From positions 26,848 through 90,847 of the forward strand of contig NZ_JAANIG010000014.1 of the NCBI RefSeq assembly GCF_011174675.1: a stretch of 64,000 nt of DNA. The letters run 5' to 3'. Each line of letters begins with the position of its first letter. Positions within the stretch are counted from its first letter, which is position 1. Source of the stretch: Perlabentimonas gracilis. Lineage in GTDB: Bacteria > Bacteroidota > Bacteroidia > Bacteroidales > Tenuifilaceae. A program made the translations under genes and the position numbers. Of the stretch, positions 42,579 through 51,810 are shown in pieces. The notes below the pieces were generated by a model. That model saw only the letters and a list, made by a program, of their open reading frames with translations, was not told the origin of the DNA and made no database searches.

Positions 42579-44285
42579 CTAATTATTTGAAGTTTCAAAA
42601 AGTTTTGCAATCTCCTCGGGGCAATCCGTTGTGGCATCAACCACTGTTGCATTTTGCAAATGCCACCTCTCTACAACATCGTTAAGGTAGGTTTTTCTTA
42701 CGGTGATAATTACTGAGTTTGTGTTTCGGTGTAGTAACCTCTCAAGTGTATTCGCCCAGATAGAGCCATCAAGCTCCTGCTTGCCAATTTCATCCATTGC
42801 AACAATGCTGTCCTTTGGCGATTCATCAATTTGCTTTTGTCCAGCTGCTAGTGCCTGTGGATTGTAGTAAAATGGGCAAAATTGCTCCCAGCTGGTATTG
42901 TGCCTATCGCTTAAAGGCATGATGACGTTCTGAGGTAGGGTCACAAGGTTAAAGCCAGCCCTTTTGCCATCGTTATCCCAAAAGCCTTCGGCAAAAAAGC
43001 CAGCACATTGCACCCCTTTTGCCATGAGGTGGGCAATCATCTCTTTCAGAAAAGTAGTTTTGCCCGAGTGCTTATAGCCAGTAATAATAACAACCTTTGG
43101 CTGCCTACCTTCGGACTGGCTTGTGTGAGCAAAATTTGAGAATAGCCGCTCGATTAGTGGCATTGGTTTATGTATCTGCCCTTTGCTTAGCTTTAAATCT
43201 TTTAAAAGCTTTGGTAGAGCCTTATGTGCAAATTGGTATGAATGGGAGAATGACGCAAATGCTTTGACTGAAAAATATTGCGACACACCCTTGCTCATCA
43301 TCTCAATGCCAATACAGGTAAACGAGATGATAACCACCGAGGCTCTTATAAAAATGGTTAACCCATGGTGTATTACCTGCTGTGCCGATTCAATGGCTCC
43401 ATCTATCCCTAGCGAAATGGTGATGCTTGAAGCGACGGAAACCAGAAAGATTATAATCAAAAAGGATGGTCTTGAAATCATTGCCCGAATCCTCCCGTAG
43501 CGGAAGATACATAGGGTGATATATACCAATCCGCCTGATATCCAGAGTCCCATTGGCACATTTTCCTTAAGGGTAATAAATACAGTAAGCCACAGGATGT
43601 GAAAGATAAGGAATGCAATCCCACCTTTGTGCTGACCCCTTCTCATTGGGGGTTTATACCCGTCGGGGCTTTGTTGTAAGTTGGGTAAAACCTTACCATT
43701 CATCCTTGCTTTAATGCTTATTCCGCCCTTAAAACCTGTGTATGCGGCAAAGCCTCCAATAGCCATATATATTACTATCAGCAGTAGGATAGGTAAAAGG
43801 TAGCCATAGCTAGTAAGCGTTTCAGTGCTAAATGCAAAGCTAAAAACCGATTTGTATGCTTCAACCAAGTCGGTTCCGTATATCATTATTAGCCTTACAA
43901 ACTTAAAGCCTAGTATTGATAGTAAGGCTAAACCTCCTCCTAGTATGTAGCCCACCAAATTGTGGCCAAGGATTAGTACACCCAGCTCCATGAGCACACC
44001 CTCAAGGGCAATACCTATCATTGGTGAGAGTATAACCGGGCTGGGCGAAACTGTTTTTAGGGCAGCACATACTAGAGCCGAACGCCAAAAGATACCCTTA
44101 TCGCCATAAATTCTGGCTCCTGTAACCATAACCACAACCCCAATGGCCGATAGTATGGTACCCGCAACCATAGGAACGGCAAGGTTGTGCAGCAGGCTAC
44201 CTGCCACAATTTCAAATGCGCCCCAAACGCTGCCAATAATGGTGGCAACTTGCCAGGGTCTCGATATGGTTTTAAGTTGTACCAT
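42579..44285 (-). CDS. fusion: polytopic membrane domain plus THEP1-type P-loop NTPase
   Basis: The ATG at 44283-44285 is preferred; only a TTG extends the frame by one codon. The 568-residue protein has an N-terminal membrane half (about 1-380, nine or ten helices, e.g. WQVATIIGSVWGAFEIVAGS, VYITLCIFRYGRIRAMISRP) and a C-terminal domain (about 396-568) that is a full nucleoside-triphosphatase of the NTPase_1/THEP1 type: Walker A VVIITGYKHSGKTTFLKEM and the family motif AMDEIGKQEL. The first membrane third (SPSPVILSPMIGIALEGVLM) recalls ECF S components, and the stretch HKALPKLLKDLKL recalls the C-terminal part of CbiQ-like T components, but the NTPase lacks an ABC signature. Energising or regulating transport of an unknown ligand is a guess. 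It follows pepT behind a terminator. Confidence 0.7.
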   Translation of the reverse strand: MVQLKTISRPWQVATIIGSVWGAFEIVAGSLLHNLAVPMVAGTILSAIGVVVMVTGARIYGDKGIFWRSALVCAALKTVSPSPVILSPMIGIALEGVLMELGVLILGHNLVGYILGGGLALLSILGFKFVRLIMIYGTDLVEAYKSVFSFAFSTETLTSYGYLLPILLLIVIYMAIGGFAAYTGFKGGISIKARMNGKVLPNLQQSPDGYKPPMRRGQHKGGIAFLIFHILWLTVFITLKENVPMGLWISGGLVYITLCIFRYGRIRAMISRPSFLIIIFLVSVASSITISLGIDGAIESAQQVIHHGLTIFIRASVVIISFTCIGIEMMSKGVSQYFSVKAFASFSHSYQFAHKALPKLLKDLKLSKGQIHKPMPLIERLFSNFAHTSQSEGRQPKVVIITGYKHSGKTTFLKEMIAHLMAKGVQCAGFFAEGFWDNDGKRAGFNLVTLPQNVIMPLSDRHNTSWEQFCPFYYNPQALAAGQKQIDESPKDSIVAMDEIGKQELDGSIWANTLERLLHRNTNSVIITVRKTYLNDVVERWHLQNATVVDATTDCPEEIAKLFETSNN

Positions 44286-44286
44286 C

Positions 44287-44345
44287 AAAAAAAAACGCTA
44301 AGGTAACAAAATGCTAATTTTGCAGCACTTTAGTACCTTAGCGTT
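44287..44345 (-). terminator. double-hairpin terminator between pepT and the NTPase fusion gene
   Basis: Read on the minus strand, AACGCTAAGGTA (12 nt, complement of 44334-44345) pairs with TACCTTAGCGTT (complement of 44294-44305); the 28-nt loop contains an inner stem CAAAAT...ATTTTG. A run of nine U follows (44287-44295). The stem begins 10 nt after the pepT stop codon, so it is the pepT terminator, but the U-run ends 1 nt before the ATG of the next gene. Confidence 0.85.
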
Positions 44346-44355
44346 ACAGCTAAAT

Positions 44356-45594
44356 TTATTTCTGTGCGTAAAGCTCAATAATCTTAAGCATTACCTCTGT
44401 GGCTTTTACCATGCTTTCCACGGCAACATACTCCTGCTTACCGTGAAAGTTCTCGCCTCCGGCAAATAGGTTGGGACAGGGTAGGCCCATGTACGATAGA
44501 CGAGCTCCATCGGTTCCACCACGTATGGGCTTAACCTTAGGCTTAACACCAACCAGTTCCATAGCTTTAACGGCTGTTTCAACCACGTGGTACACTGGCT
44601 CAACTTGCTTGCGCATATTGTAGTACTGATCCTTAACCTCCAGGGTAACCACACCCTCGCCATACTTCATATTGATGAATTCGGCAACCTTTGTGATATA
44701 GGCCTTACGAGCTTCAAACTTTTCGCTGTTATGGTCGCGGATAATGTACTGGAAGGTTGCGTTCTCAACCGAGCCATCCATTTTTATAAGATGATAAAAC
44801 CCGTCGTACCCCTCGGTATGCTCGGGACGCTCGTTGGCTGGCAGCAAGCTGTTGAACTCCATCGCTACGTGGATTGAATTAATCATCTTATCCTTGGCGT
44901 AGCCCGGGTGTATGTTACGACCCTGGATAGTTACCTTGGCTCCGGCAGCGTTGAAGTTTTCGTACTCCATCTCGCCAATGGCTCCGCCATCGAGGGTGTA
45001 TCCAAATTCGGCGTTGAATTTCTTCACGTCAAAATGGTCAACTCCACGTCCAACCTCCTCATCAACTGTAAAACCAATGCGTATTGGGCCGTGCTTAAAC
45101 TCGGGGGTGCTCATCATATACTCAACGGCTGTCATAATCTCAGCAACACCAGCCTTATCGTCTGCCCCAAGCAGGGTAGTGCCATCGGTAACAATTAGGG
45201 TTTGTCCCTTGTAGCCATTGAGTTCAGGGAACTCGGTTGGCGACAGGGTTACGTTTAGCTCCTTGTTAAGGATGATTTCAGAACCATCGTAGTTCTCAAT
45301 AAAGCGAGGCTTTACATCCTTTCCGCTCATATCGGGGGCGGTATCAACGTGGGCAAGGAAACCAATGGTTGGCACCTTTTTGTCGATATTGCCCGGCACG
45401 GTGGCCATAACGTAGCCGTACTCGTCGATGGTTACATCCTTTAACCCCAGGTCTTGGAGTTCCTTTACCAGCATATTGGAAAGGTCCAACTGCTTTTTGG
45501 TGCTAGGGAAGATATCCGTAACCGTATCATCGGCTTGGGTATCAACCTTAACGTAGCGCAAAAAGCGATCGATTAGTAATTTTTGGTTTATCAT
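44356..45594 (-). CDS. pepT: peptidase T (tripeptidase)
   Basis: The 412-residue M20-family zinc aminopeptidase shows the usual pattern: [39 protein letters not shown] with the first zinc histidine and aspartate, [39 protein letters not shown] with the catalytic glutamate pair, and [20 protein letters not shown] near the C-terminus. It removes the N-terminal residue from tripeptides. It follows the OPT oligopeptide transporter gene on the same strand, separated by a 174-bp heptamer-rich gap, which fits joint use of peptides. Confidence 0.96.
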   Translation of the reverse strand: MINQKLLIDRFLRYVKVDTQADDTVTDIFPSTKKQLDLSNMLVKELQDLGLKDVTIDEYGYVMATVPGNIDKKVPTIGFLAHVDTAPDMSGKDVKPRFIENYDGSEIILNKELNVTLSPTEFPELNGYKGQTLIVTDGTTLLGADDKAGVAEIMTAVEYMMSTPEFKHGPIRIGFTVDEEVGRGVDHFDVKKFNAEFGYTLDGGAIGEMEYENFNAAGAKVTIQGRNIHPGYAKDKMINSIHVAMEFNSLLPANERPEHTEGYDGFYHLIKMDGSVENATFQYIIRDHNSEKFEARKAYITKVAEFINMKYGEGVVTLEVKDQYYNMRKQVEPVYHVVETAVKAMELVGVKPKVKPIRGGTDGARLSYMGLPCPNLFAGGENFHGKQEYVAVESMVKATEVMLKIIELYAQK

Positions 45595-45618
45595 AGTTTT
45601 GAACGTTTAAATGAATTC

Positions 45619-45634
45619 CCTGCTTGCCAGCAGG
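45619..45634. repeat. CCTGCT-TGCC-AGCAGG hairpin
   Basis: A perfect 6-bp GC-rich stem with a 4-nt loop lies in the gap between pepT and the OPT transporter gene. It resembles the CCTGCC-type dyads at 15676 and 36996 and may be a degenerate REP-like unit. Confidence 0.45.
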
Positions 45635-45652
45635 TGTGTTGATAGAATGATT

Positions 45653-45766
45653 GTTTAAGGTTTAGAGTTTATTGTTCAATGTTTAAGGTGGTGACATATC
45701 GCTCTAGTCACTTTATGAACTCTAAACTCTAAACATTAAACTCTAAACTTTATGAACTCTAAACTC
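45653..45766. repeat. two heptamer arrays in inverted orientation (GTTTAGA type and AACTCTA type)
   Basis: Five 7-bp units at 45653-45687 (GTTTAAG, GTTTAGA, GTTTATT, GTTCAAT, GTTTAAG) face seven units at 45719-45766 (AACTCTA and variants). The first array is the reverse complement theme of the second, so the gap could fold as a long stem with a 31-nt loop. It sits in the pepT-OPT gap, 3 nt after the OPT stop codon. Confidence 0.8.
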
Positions 45767-45768
45767 TT

Positions 45769-47760
45769 TTACTCTTCCTCAGGCTTACCCCTAAGCGATT
45801 CCCAAACAAGGTATCCGCAGATAACAAGGAACATTCCAAGGCCAAGGATTTGTGCAGGATTTGAGTCGGCCCACTCGGGGTTAACAAAGTTGATGCCGCC
45901 AAATTTAAGCACAGCGCTAATAACACCCATCAGTGCACCACCAGCAATAAATCCAGATGCAATAAGCGTTCCTCGCTCACGACGCGACTTATTAACTGCT
46001 GCATCCTTACTACGAGTAGAAACTATATGGGCGATAATACCACCAACAAGTAGTGGCGTATTTAGGTGAAGCGGAATAAACATACCAAGGGCAAATGCCA
46101 ATGCCGAAACATTAATGGATGTTAGAATAAGCGATAGCATTGCTCCAGCAATGTATAGTAGCCATGGGGCTGGTTGTCCGCTCATCATGGGCTCAATAAC
46201 GGCTGCCATGGCGTTTGCCTGTGGAGCAACCATAGCACCCTCGCCAGTAAACCCGTAGGTTTTGTTAAGGATAATAATAACACCACCCACAGTAGCTGCA
46301 GAAACCAGAGTACCTAAAAATTTCCACGATTGCTGCTTGTATGGCGACGCACCTAACCAGTATCCAATTTTTAGGTCGGTTATAAAACCACCTGCCATTG
46401 CCAGAGCAGTACAAACCACACCGCCAATAATAAGTGCAGCAACCATTCCCGATTCGCCAGACAATCCAGCCGACGCCATTACCAGCGAGGTTAGAATAAG
46501 GGTCATAAGAGTCATTCCCGATACGGGGTTAGTACCCACAATGGCTATTGCGTTTGCAGCAACTGTTGTAAACAGGAACGAAATCACCATAACAATACCA
46601 ATGGCGATTAGGGCATGCGTTAAATTATGTACAACACCAAACTGGAAGAAGATGAAGATTAGTATTGTAGTAGCAAGCAGACCAAACCCAATAATCTTCA
46701 TAGGTAAATCGCGACGGGTACGCAGTTCTTCTTTGCTAGCACCGCCTTTGCGACCAACGGTTTCGCTAACAGCTAGCCCAACGGCATTCTTAATTATTCG
46801 CCATGAACGAATAATACCAATTACCCCAGCCATGGCAATACCTCCAATACCAATGGGGCGAATATAATGAGTAAACATCTCCTCGGGGGTCATATCCCCA
46901 ATTAGAGTAAGAACGTTTGATCCAACAGGCGAGGTCATTCCCTCAGCAAAAAAGTTAAGGAATGGAATAAGTACAAACCAGCCCACGAACGATCCGGCGC
47001 AAATAATGGCAGCAAACTTAAGCCCAACGATGTAGCCAAGCCCAACAATTGCAGCTCCTACGTTGATTTGGAAAACCATTTTGGCTTTGTCGGCAAGCTG
47101 CTCACCGATGGGGATAACGCGTGTGGTGAAAACCTCGCTCCACCATCCAAAGGTTGCGATAATAAAGTCGTAAACACCCCCAACAAGTCCGCTAACTAAA
47201 AGTAGTTTTGCCTGCTTTCCGCCTTTTTCACCTGAGACGAGAACCTCGGTGGTTGCTGTCGCTTCGGGGAATGGATATTTGCCGTGCATATCGTGAACAA
47301 AAAATTTGCGGAACGGGATAAGGAAAAGAATCCCGAGAAAACCTCCTAGCAATGAAGATAGGAATACTTGGTAAAAATGCGCTTCAAGGTTAAGTATGTA
47401 CAACGCAGGAAGGGTGAAGATTGCCCCAGCAACAATTACGCCTGAACTGGCGCCAATGGATTGGATAATGATATTCTCACCCAGTGCGTTTTTTCGCTTA
47501 GTAACCGTTGAAAGCCCAATGGCGATAATAGCTATTGGAATGGCTGCTTCAAAAACCTGCCCAATTTTTAACCCTAAGTAAGCAGCAGCAGCCGAGAAAA
47601 CAACTGCCATAATCAATCCCCAAGCAACAGAATAGGTGCTAACTTCGGGGACAATTTTTAGGGGCGACATAATTGGTTGGTACTCCTCGCCTGGGTTCAG
47701 CTCCCGATACGCATTTTCGGGTAAACCCATAATCTTTTCGTTTTCGGTGTGATGTGACAT
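45769..47760 (-). CDS. OPT family oligopeptide transporter
   Basis: The 663-residue protein has about 14-16 membrane helices with OPT features: SVAWGLIMAVVFSAAAAYLGLK and QVFEAAIPIAIIAIG early on, and a C-terminal half with GYWLGASPYKQQSWKFLGTL and NVSALAFALGMFIPLHLNTP. Bacterial OPT proteins import di- to pentapeptides or metal-peptide chelates with protons. The downstream pepT gene suggests peptide import. A candidate -7 box TACATTTG reads on the minus strand at 47833-47840. Confidence 0.93.
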   Translation of the reverse strand: MSHHTENEKIMGLPENAYRELNPGEEYQPIMSPLKIVPEVSTYSVAWGLIMAVVFSAAAAYLGLKIGQVFEAAIPIAIIAIGLSTVTKRKNALGENIIIQSIGASSGVIVAGAIFTLPALYILNLEAHFYQVFLSSLLGGFLGILFLIPFRKFFVHDMHGKYPFPEATATTEVLVSGEKGGKQAKLLLVSGLVGGVYDFIIATFGWWSEVFTTRVIPIGEQLADKAKMVFQINVGAAIVGLGYIVGLKFAAIICAGSFVGWFVLIPFLNFFAEGMTSPVGSNVLTLIGDMTPEEMFTHYIRPIGIGGIAMAGVIGIIRSWRIIKNAVGLAVSETVGRKGGASKEELRTRRDLPMKIIGFGLLATTILIFIFFQFGVVHNLTHALIAIGIVMVISFLFTTVAANAIAIVGTNPVSGMTLMTLILTSLVMASAGLSGESGMVAALIIGGVVCTALAMAGGFITDLKIGYWLGASPYKQQSWKFLGTLVSAATVGGVIIILNKTYGFTGEGAMVAPQANAMAAVIEPMMSGQPAPWLLYIAGAMLSLILTSINVSALAFALGMFIPLHLNTPLLVGGIIAHIVSTRSKDAAVNKSRRERGTLIASGFIAGGALMGVISAVLKFGGINFVNPEWADSNPAQILGLGMFLVICGYLVWESLRGKPEEE

Positions 47761-47848
47761 GTGAGTTTAGGTTAATAGGTTTAACGAAATGAATTGATTC
47801 AATATGAAAAAGTGCATGCAAAATACAAAAACCAAATGTATTTGTAGG

Positions 47849-48649
47849 TTAGGTTAGGAATATTCCAGCCACAAATCGGCCATCATCGCCACGACGGGCC
47901 GAGAAAAATGTTTCATTCTGAGAGATTGTACACAGGTCCGACACTTCAATATTAGCAGGCCTTACACCCGATTCAATTAGGGTGGTTTTGTTGGCTTCCC
48001 ACATATCGAATATGGTTTTGCCTTTTATGTTTTTAATCACCATATTCAGGTCGAAACTTTTTTCTACCTCCGCTATTACATCATCTCCCACCTCGTAGCA
48101 GCAGGGGCCACCCGATGGACCTATACCCACAATCAAATCTTTTGGATTTGTACCAAACTCTTCGGACATCGAATCAACCAGACTCGCAGGAACTCTCATG
48201 GTGGTTCCTTTCCATCCGGCATGCGCCACACCAATGGCTTTGTGAACTGGGTCGAAGAAGACAATGGGTACACAATCGGCGGCAAGGGTTATTAGGCAAA
48301 GCCTAGGCACGTTGGTTATAAAGCCATCAGTATCTTTAAATGCATTACTTGGACTTTGAGTGCCTCTGCCTCTATCGGCTTCGTAAACTCTTGGAGTATT
48401 GGTACCGTGAACCTGTATTGGGTAAACAAAATCGTTGGTTGTTAAGCCTATTGTATCTGCTAGTTTCTGCCTGTTATTCAAAACATTACTAGGGTTGTCA
48501 TCTCCGTTTAAGCTAAGATTAAAGCTGTTGTAAGCACCAGTACTCACACCACCATGCCGGGTGGTTACAAAGTGAGTAATGTGGTTGTTATGCTTTAGCA
48601 AGTTCTCGAATTGCCCCAGCATTAAACCGTTGATGTTTTCTAATCTCAT
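47849..48649 (-). CDS. pgeF: peptidoglycan editing factor PgeF (YfiH, multicopper-oxidase-like fold)
   Basis: The 266-residue protein has the conserved zinc/catalytic triad of this family: the first histidine in VYPIQVHGTN, the cysteine in TLAADCVPIVFFDPVHKAIG, and the second histidine in GVAHAGWKGTTMRV, plus GIGPSGGPCCYEVGDDV and FFSARRGDDGRFVAGIFL at the end. PgeF removes L-Ser mis-incorporated into peptidoglycan precursors; older names are polyphenol oxidase or laccase. It stands alone, behind a terminator and a good -7 box. Confidence 0.95.
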   Translation of the reverse strand: MRLENINGLMLGQFENLLKHNNHITHFVTTRHGGVSTGAYNSFNLSLNGDDNPSNVLNNRQKLADTIGLTTNDFVYPIQVHGTNTPRVYEADRGRGTQSPSNAFKDTDGFITNVPRLCLITLAADCVPIVFFDPVHKAIGVAHAGWKGTTMRVPASLVDSMSEEFGTNPKDLIVGIGPSGGPCCYEVGDDVIAEVEKSFDLNMVIKNIKGKTIFDMWEANKTTLIESGVRPANIEVSDLCTISQNETFFSARRGDDGRFVAGIFLT

Positions 48650-48687
48650 TGCTTCAGTTTTTTACATTCACATCGGACTACAGTTGG

Positions 48688-48716
48688 CAAAAATATGAAA
48701 TTGATTGCTGATGGAT
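48688..48716 (-). promoter_or_regulatory. candidate promoter for pgeF
   Basis: On the minus strand TATTTTTG (48688-48695) matches TAnnTTTG, with TTG (48714-48716) 18 nt upstream. The predicted start is about 7 nt downstream of the -7 box, giving a leader near 32 nt. It overlaps the end of the terminator of the gene upstream. Confidence 0.45.
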
Positions 48717-48743
48717 GCAAAAAACCCGACCTAAAGTCGGGTT
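48717..48743 (-). terminator. intrinsic terminator after the 48779-49336 gene
   Basis: On the minus strand AACCCGAC (48736-48743) pairs with GTCGGGTT (48723-48730), loop TTTAG, followed by a run of T to 48719. It lies 35 nt after the stop codon of the minus-strand gene. Confidence 0.85.
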
Positions 48744-48778
48744 AGAATATTTATAGATGAGATTTCTGGATTGTTATA

Positions 48779-49336
48779 CTAATCCCACTCAATGGTAATT
48801 AAAGTTTCTAATTCGGTACCAGCTTCATTGTTCTCAACAACTACGCTTAGCGCACGTTTAAGGGTAATTTCGAGTGTTTGCTCTACCCAACCTGCAATTC
48901 TATTCATAATTAGCTTCTCGTTGGTCTTAAACTGTTTAAGCTCAAGTACACAACGCCTATCTTTGCTCTCAATAACTCTTATCACCGAGGGGTTGTAGTA
49001 TGCCGAGAAGATGCTCGATGCCCTGCTAAGCACAAAGTGTGGGCTACTTACCCTAACAAATATCTTGTAAATACCTTTGAGCGCAACTTCGGCGCTGTAG
49101 CGGCCAAGCATATGAGCAGCTTCGGTATGGTTTCCATCGAAAAAAAGGTCTCCAACCTTTTGGGTAGGAATAATAACCGACTCGATAAGATCGTACCAGC
49201 TGGTGGCGTATATGGGCTGTTCAAAAATTGTTCGTGATGAACTGGGCATCGACTGTAACCATTCCATATATCGACCGGGGAAACGTTCCTTAACAAATTC
49301 TGGCGTTGTTTTTACGGCTGTTCCTTTTATTTCCAT
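48779..49336 (-). CDS. uncharacterised cytoplasmic protein, possibly DUF2378-like
   Basis: The 185-residue protein has no signal peptide or membrane helix. It reads FVKERFPGRYMEWLQSMPSS near the N-terminus, an AHMLGRYSAEVALKGIYKIF helical centre and a C-terminal beta-rich segment ending LETLITIEWD. The helical first half recalls the DUF2378/TIGR02265 proteins first noticed in myxobacteria, but I am not certain. It ends at its own terminator and is divergent from the TPR-SpoIIE phosphatase gene (171-bp gap), so the two may be linked in a signalling role. Confidence 0.6.
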   Translation of the reverse strand: MEIKGTAVKTTPEFVKERFPGRYMEWLQSMPSSSRTIFEQPIYATSWYDLIESVIIPTQKVGDLFFDGNHTEAAHMLGRYSAEVALKGIYKIFVRVSSPHFVLSRASSIFSAYYNPSVIRVIESKDRRCVLELKQFKTNEKLIMNRIAGWVEQTLEITLKRALSVVVENNEAGTELETLITIEWD

Positions 49337-49507
49337 AGGACATATTTTAGGGTTGAAATTTAAGGCAAATTAGGAAAAAAAATGTATTCTTGATAATTTT
49401 TTGAAACTTTGTGATAATAAAACAGTATTTAAGAGTTGATATGCTGAAGTTGAATAGATGTGCTATAGATTGTTCCTTTTTACTAATCGGAAATTGCTAA
49501 CCTTAAC

Positions 49508-51700
49508 ATGGGATCATTGAGTAGAATTTATGTATTGCTCGTAATGCTTATATTACCCTTTGTATCCCTTTCGCAAACGGATGTAACAACCACTGGTAGT
49601 AACGATAAGGTAGAGTATGCCCAGAAGCTATATAGCTTGGCCGAAGAGTTATATAGAACAGGAGATATTCAGGAAGCCATTGATTGCTCCAAAAGGGCAA
49701 TTGTTGCATGCGAAGAGGCAGGCATGCTGCAAGGGGTAGCCAGCATGCTACTTAATATAGGCATTTTACATCGAATTAATAGCGACTATACCCAAGCCCT
49801 TAAGTACCTATACTCCAGCCTTGAAAACTACTCTGCCTTGAGCAACCTTGGAGGGCAGGCTATGGCCTTAAATCAAATCGGATCAATATATCGCATACAA
49901 GGCAACTACCCCGGTGCGCTTGAGCACCTTCTCAGCACCTTATCGCTCTTTGAACAGGTTGACGATACCCTGGGTAAAGCCAGTGCACTGAATAATATTG
50001 GTATAGTCTATTTCTATCAGAATGATTTGCCCAAAGCCCTAGAGTACTACATGGCCTCATTGGAACTTGAAGAGTTGGCTGGCAGTGAGTACGGTGTATC
50101 CATATCATACATCAACATTGGTGAGGTTCACAAAAAAATGGGCAATTTTAACGAAGCTCTCGATTTTTTTCTCAAAGCATTAGTTCTGGCTAAAAAGTAC
50201 GAAGAGTCAGATATTGATGGTGATAGCGTTGGAATTCTGTACAACGAGATAGGTTCGATTTATACTGAACTTGGTAATTTTGAACTAAGCAACAACTATC
50301 TTCATAGGGCAATCGAAATCTTTAGGAGCTTAGGCAATCACCAGCGATTGTCGGAATGCAAAATTTATTTGGGCAACCTTGCCTTTAAGCAGGGGAGGTA
50401 TTCACAGGCTACACAACATTATCTGGATGCCTTACAGCATGCAAAAACTATATCGGCAACCGATTTAATTTCGGAGAGTAATAAAAAGCTCAGTGAGCTT
50501 TACGAGCGACAAAATAATCCTGCCAAAGCATTCGAGCATTACAAAAAGTACATTAGCGCTCGCGATAGCCTGTTCAACGAGGACAACATGAAGCAAATGG
50601 TGCAAACCGAGATGCTTTACAACTTTGAGAAACAGATGCACGAGGCGCGTATAGAGCAGGCAAAGCATGAGGTGCAGATGCAGGAAAAGGCAAATAGGCA
50701 GCGCGTAGTTAGGAACCTTTTGGTATTGATACTGACAATGGCCCTAGTGGTAATGGTAATTATTTACAGTGCATACCAAAACAAAAAACGATCGAATACT
50801 AGGTTAGCACTTCAGCAAGAACTAATTCTAGAGAAAAACGAGGAGTTGCTTCAGCAGCAGGAAGAGATTTTGGCGCAACGCGATGAGATTGAGTCGAAAA
50901 ATAAAATATTGGAAAACTCGCAGCGGATTATTGAGGCAAAGAATGAGCGCATTATCAGCAGTATTGAGTACGCCCAAACCATCCAGCAAGCTATTTTACC
51001 CAACCAGGAGCAGCTCAACAAATTCTTTCCCAACCATGTGGTGCTATTCATGCCCAAGGACATTGTGTCGGGCGATTTTTACTGGTTCAGCAATGCCCAC
51101 GACCAGCTATTTGCTGCAGTTGTAGACTGCACAGGCCATGGTGTGCCGGGGGCATTCATGTCGGTTATTGGCAACACTATGCTTAACCAGATTGTGAACG
51201 AGTGGCGAACCTACAACCCGGCGGTAATTCTAGAGCTTATGCATAAGCAGGTTCGGCGAGCTCTTAAGCAAGATATTAACGATTCTAAGGGGCATATTAG
51301 TATGGATGTATGCCTTGTGGCCATCGACCTGCACAAGCGTAAAGCAACATTTGCCGGGGCTAGTAGGCCTCTTTACATAGTGAATAATGGTAATGTTGAG
51401 CGAATTGCGGGGGATCCCCGTTCGGTGGGTGGGTATCAGCGTGAGGAGAAGCGTTACTTTACCAACCACTCCATCGATCTTAGCGAGAACCAGTCGATTT
51501 ATTTAACAACCGATGGGTATATCGATCAAATGGACGGTAATTTCAAAAAGTTTGGACAACGAAACTTGATGGATCTGCTCCTGAAGATAGATGGAAAAGC
51601 AAATGATGTACAGCATGATATGCTCCTGTCGGCCTTAGAGCAACACCAAAAGGAGCAGGATCAAATTGACGATATTTGTATCTTGGGGTTTAAACTTTAG
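49508..51700 (+). CDS. TPR-repeat membrane protein with C-terminal SpoIIE/PP2C phosphatase domain
   Basis: The 730-residue protein has a signal peptide (RIYVLLVMLILPFVSLSQ), about seven TPR repeats in the periplasm (about 35-365, e.g. GILHRINSDYTQALKYLYSS, ALNNIGIVYFYQNDLPKALEY), a transmembrane helix (about 400-422, LLVLILTMALVVMVIIYSAY), a long coiled coil (about 430-490) and a cytoplasmic SpoIIE phosphatase domain (about 500-730: MPKDIVSGDFYWFSNAHDQL, VDCTGHGVPGAFMSVIGNTM, LTTDGYIDQMDG). Metal-binding aspartates are present in the D-F-Y-W and VDCTGHG motifs. It would sense a periplasmic signal and dephosphorylate an anti-sigma or anti-anti-sigma type protein; no partner gene is adjacent. 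Ends at a terminator. Confidence 0.92.
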   Translation: MGSLSRIYVLLVMLILPFVSLSQTDVTTTGSNDKVEYAQKLYSLAEELYRTGDIQEAIDCSKRAIVACEEAGMLQGVASMLLNIGILHRINSDYTQALKYLYSSLENYSALSNLGGQAMALNQIGSIYRIQGNYPGALEHLLSTLSLFEQVDDTLGKASALNNIGIVYFYQNDLPKALEYYMASLELEELAGSEYGVSISYINIGEVHKKMGNFNEALDFFLKALVLAKKYEESDIDGDSVGILYNEIGSIYTELGNFELSNNYLHRAIEIFRSLGNHQRLSECKIYLGNLAFKQGRYSQATQHYLDALQHAKTISATDLISESNKKLSELYERQNNPAKAFEHYKKYISARDSLFNEDNMKQMVQTEMLYNFEKQMHEARIEQAKHEVQMQEKANRQRVVRNLLVLILTMALVVMVIIYSAYQNKKRSNTRLALQQELILEKNEELLQQQEEILAQRDEIESKNKILENSQRIIEAKNERIISSIEYAQTIQQAILPNQEQLNKFFPNHVVLFMPKDIVSGDFYWFSNAHDQLFAAVVDCTGHGVPGAFMSVIGNTMLNQIVNEWRTYNPAVILELMHKQVRRALKQDINDSKGHISMDVCLVAIDLHKRKATFAGASRPLYIVNNGNVERIAGDPRSVGGYQREEKRYFTNHSIDLSENQSIYLTTDGYIDQMDGNFKKFGQRNLMDLLLKIDGKANDVQHDMLLSALEQHQKEQDQIDDICILGFKL

Positions 51701-51750
51701 CTACTTTTGTAGTCAAAATAGTTGCCCTAATGAAAACTAAACCTTAAGCT

Positions 51751-51783
51751 AACTGCCTCTTTGAGCGAAGAGACAGTTTTTTT
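51751..51783 (+). terminator. intrinsic terminator after the SpoIIE gene
   Basis: AACTG-C-CTCTT pairs with AAGAG-A-CAGTT around a 6-nt loop (51751-51778, one mismatch), then TTTTTTT. It lies 50 nt after the stop codon and 28 nt before the AbgT gene start. Confidence 0.75.
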
Positions 51784-51810
51784 ATTGGCATATATTAAAA
51801 ATCAATTATA

